Positions 63,620 to 64,000 of a stretch of DNA of 64,000 bases are shown in pieces (the stretch's first letter is position 1; each line of letters opens with the position of its first letter). Below the pieces are notes generated by a model. It searched no databases. It worked only from the letters and a program-made list of their open reading frames with translations, and was not told where the DNA came from. The stretch is from assembly GCF_028747645.1 (NCBI RefSeq), contig NZ_CP118100.1, forward strand, positions 434,001 to 498,000, written 5' to 3'. Origin of the DNA: Microbacterium esteraromaticum (GTDB taxonomy: Bacteria > Actinomycetota > Actinomycetes > Actinomycetales > Microbacteriaceae). The position numbers and the translations under genes are program-made.

Positions 63620-64000
63620 ATGTTGCGTAACCCCCGTTCCCGGGCTATCGGTGTCCTTGCCTGTGCAGCCTTGGCGGCTAGTGTGCTCGTCAGCGTTCCG
63701 ATGGTTGCGTCTGCCGCTGCGGTACCGACGAACCCGAAGCCGCAGTTCGAAGATCCGGTTCCGGGGTCGTCACAGTCGGCGCTGGGGAAGGGGGCAGAAC
63801 CGAAGTCCTCTGATTCGGTGAAGCCGCCGAAGGCAAAGGCGCTCAAGGGTGCCAAGCCCGTCACAGTGAAGACCCCGGACGACGCCGTCGATGGTCCGAA
63901 GACGAAGGGGGCGAAGGGGGCCACCAGCGCCACCGTGACTGGTATGTGGCAGGCCGTCGGCGACACAGGTATCGAGGTGGCAACCAGCGGGGATGCGAAA
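63620..64000 (+). CDS. Secreted protein, probably the N-terminus of an RHS-type protein (partial)
   Basis: The frame is open from the ATG at 63620 to the end of the window (127 codons). It codes for a signal peptide (RNPRSRAIGVLACAALAAS ... ASAAAV, cut near residue 33) and a Lys/Pro/Gly-rich segment (KPPKAKALKGAKP) before a domain that starts with ATVTGMWQAVGDTGIEV. In actinobacteria this arrangement (LamG protein, then a lysine-rich secreted protein) is usually the start of an RHS-repeat polymorphic toxin. The toxin part would lie outside the window, so the call is inference. Confidence 0.6.
   Translation, partial: MLRNPRSRAIGVLACAALAASVLVSVPMVASAAAVPTNPKPQFEDPVPGSSQSALGKGAEPKSSDSVKPPKAKALKGAKPVTVKTPDDAVDGPKTKGAKGATSATVTGMWQAVGDTGIEVATSGDAK

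Overview
The window is about 64 kb of GC-rich chromosome from an actinobacterium, most likely Microbacterium or a close relative in the Microbacteriaceae. This rests on the strong G/C third-position bias, the block ftsH-folE-folP-folB-folK-DUF3180 followed by two PH-domain membrane proteins, the leaderless genes with a TAnnnT box six bases before the start codon, and the short intergenic repeat family common in this group. No rRNA is present. There are five complete tRNA genes (Phe, Asp and Glu on the minus strand; Ser-UGA and Ser-GCU on the plus strand).

Left part (1-8.2 kb). The 3' end of an ABC ATPase gene, a membrane-anchored HNH nuclease and a Fic protein precede a small integrated element. 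The element is bounded by a direct repeat (3184-3297 and 7854-7967) made of the 3' half of tRNA-Phe plus its terminator. It carries an AIPR-family (abortive infection) gene on one strand. On the other strand are a tyrosine recombinase, two unknown small genes and a calcineurin-like phosphoesterase, packed as one operon. The two repeat copies are 4670 bp apart, which should be the size of the excised circle. Its base composition is visibly lower in GC than the flanks.

Housekeeping core (8.4-31.2 kb). This holds an M23 peptidase with a coiled coil, ppa, tilS, a DUF937 protein, hpt, ftsH, the folate genes folE-P-B-K with translational coupling, DUF3180, two PH-domain proteins, a DUF2520 protein, DUF2207, lysS, DUF4192, a cardiolipin synthase, a lipoprotein, a lipid kinase, serS, a HAD phosphatase and tRNA-Ser.

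Catabolic region (31.2-56.5 kb). Three transport and degradation units follow. (1) A sulfated-glycan unit: two Cys-type sulfatases, a GH35 beta-galactosidase and a complete Opp/Dpp-type ABC importer; the enzymes lack signal peptides, so processing is probably cytoplasmic. (2) A PhnD-C-E-E importer with a HAD phosphatase and an RpiR regulator, for a phosphonate, phosphite or phosphate ester. (3) A complete L-rhamnose operon (mutarotase, isomerase, MFS transporter, fused aldolase-dehydrogenase, kinase) divergent from its LacI regulator, with a clear operator over the promoter. A LytR-CpsA-Psr protein lies between units 1 and 2.

Right end (56.5-64 kb). A tRNA-Ser is followed by a broken IS481-family transposase, a secreted beta-gamma-crystallin/I36-like protein, an ECF sigma factor with a membrane partner, a small AraC-type regulator, a large secreted DNRLRE/LamG protein, and the start of a secreted protein that runs off the window and is probably an RHS-type protein. 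This end is accessory and lower in GC.
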